Positions 6,260-6,389 of a stretch of DNA of 6,389 nt are shown here, one piece after another. The position numbers were made by a program, and so were the translations under genes. The stretch is taken from assembly GCA_900553775.1 (NCBI GenBank), contig USEZ01000110.1:1-6389 (forward strand). The letters run 5' to 3'. Numbering within the stretch: position 1 is the stretch's first letter; the number at the start of each line of letters is the position of its first letter. Below the pieces are notes generated by a model. It had not been told where the DNA came from, did not search any database, and saw only the letters and a list, made by a program, of their open reading frames with translations. Source of the stretch: an uncultured Slackia sp. (GTDB lineage: Bacteria > Actinomycetota > Coriobacteriia > Coriobacteriales > Eggerthellaceae).

Positions 6260-6268
6260 TGATATACT
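6260..6268 (+). promoter_or_regulatory. Extended -10 promoter for the right-edge gene
   Basis: TGATATACT gives a TG-N-TATACT extended -10 in an AT-rich patch. No -35 match is found at 16-18 bases. Transcription would start near 6275, leaving a leader of about 75 bases before the ATG at 6350. The gene therefore appears to have its own promoter, independent of tsaB-rimI-tsaD. Confidence 0.55.
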
Positions 6269-6295
6269 GGCGTCATCGATAAATCGCATGGCGTT

Positions 6296-6345
6296 GTGCT
6301 CGACCAAGCACCCTCCTGTCCAAAACGCCCCGGACCGAAGGAGGG
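6296..6345 (+). promoter_or_regulatory. Leader hairpins that sequester the ribosome binding site
   Basis: Two adjacent hairpins lie in the leader. GTGCT/AGCAC (6296-6300 with 6307-6311) forms a small first stem. CCCTCC (6311-6316) is exactly complementary to the Shine-Dalgarno GGAGGG (6340-6345), with an inner GTCC/GGAC stem (6318-6321 with 6332-6335) stacked inside. The main fold would hide the ribosome binding site. The two stems share base 6311. No known riboswitch class was recognised. Confidence 0.5.
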
Positions 6346-6349
6346 AATC

Positions 6350-6389
6350 ATGGTCGATTCTTCCGTAAAGCTGTTTGAAAGCCAGGAAA
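6350..6389 (+). CDS. Start of an unidentified gene (cut by window end)
   Basis: ATG at 6350 follows a strong GAAGGAGGG (6337-6345) by 4 bases and opens a frame reading MVDSSVKLFESQE to the window end. Thirteen codons are too few to assign a family. The consensus ribosome binding site, upstream extended -10 promoter and structured leader all support a real, separately regulated gene. The product is unknown. Confidence 0.65.
   Translation, partial: MVDSSVKLFESQE

Noticed and set aside
6275..6349. Known riboswitch in the right-edge leader (glutamine, preQ1, fluoride, THF and c-di-GMP types considered)
   Set aside because: None of the conserved core sequences I remember for these classes is present. 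Only the SD-sequestering stems are supported.

Overview
The window is GC-rich, densely coding DNA with strong AGGAGG-type ribosome binding sites. It looks like a high-GC anaerobic actinobacterium. The gene content and above all a single-chain TsaB-RimI-TsaD protein suggest class Coriobacteriia (Eggerthellaceae-like). That placement is inferred from remembered gene architecture and has not been checked by a search.

Layout: (1) Bases 1-766 (+) are the C-terminal 254 codons of argininosuccinate lyase (argH), the last step of arginine synthesis. (2) Bases 767-967 are a very GC-rich convergent intergenic region packed with inverted repeats, including a plausible argH terminator. (3) Bases 968-2787 (-) are an adenine deaminase gene (ade) that should convert adenine to hypoxanthine and ammonia. 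It is split by a frameshift near base 2334, so it is a pseudogene or carries a sequence error. (4) Bases 2788-2957 are a divergent promoter region between ade and bioY, with an extended -10 and two small inverted repeats on the bioY side. (5) Bases 2958-3536 (+) encode BioY, the substrate-binding membrane subunit of an ECF-type biotin transporter. (6) Bases 3537-3755 hold a strong 24-bp palindrome with a T-tract, preceded by a TACAAT box. (7) Bases 3756-6233 (+) encode an 825-residue fusion of TsaB, RimI and TsaD, covering tRNA t6A37 threonylcarbamoyl transfer and a ribosomal-protein-type N-acetyltransferase. (8) Bases 6234-6349 are an AT-richer promoter and leader whose hairpin would bury the ribosome binding site of the next gene. 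(9) Only the first 13 codons of that gene lie in the window, and it is not recognised.

The genes do not form one pathway. They are housekeeping and salvage functions: arginine synthesis, purine salvage, biotin uptake and tRNA modification. The three points most worth a second look are the tripartite Tsa/Rim fusion, the ade lesion with a plausible slippage footprint, and the SD-sequestering leader at the right edge. No mobile element, CRISPR array, tRNA or rRNA was seen.
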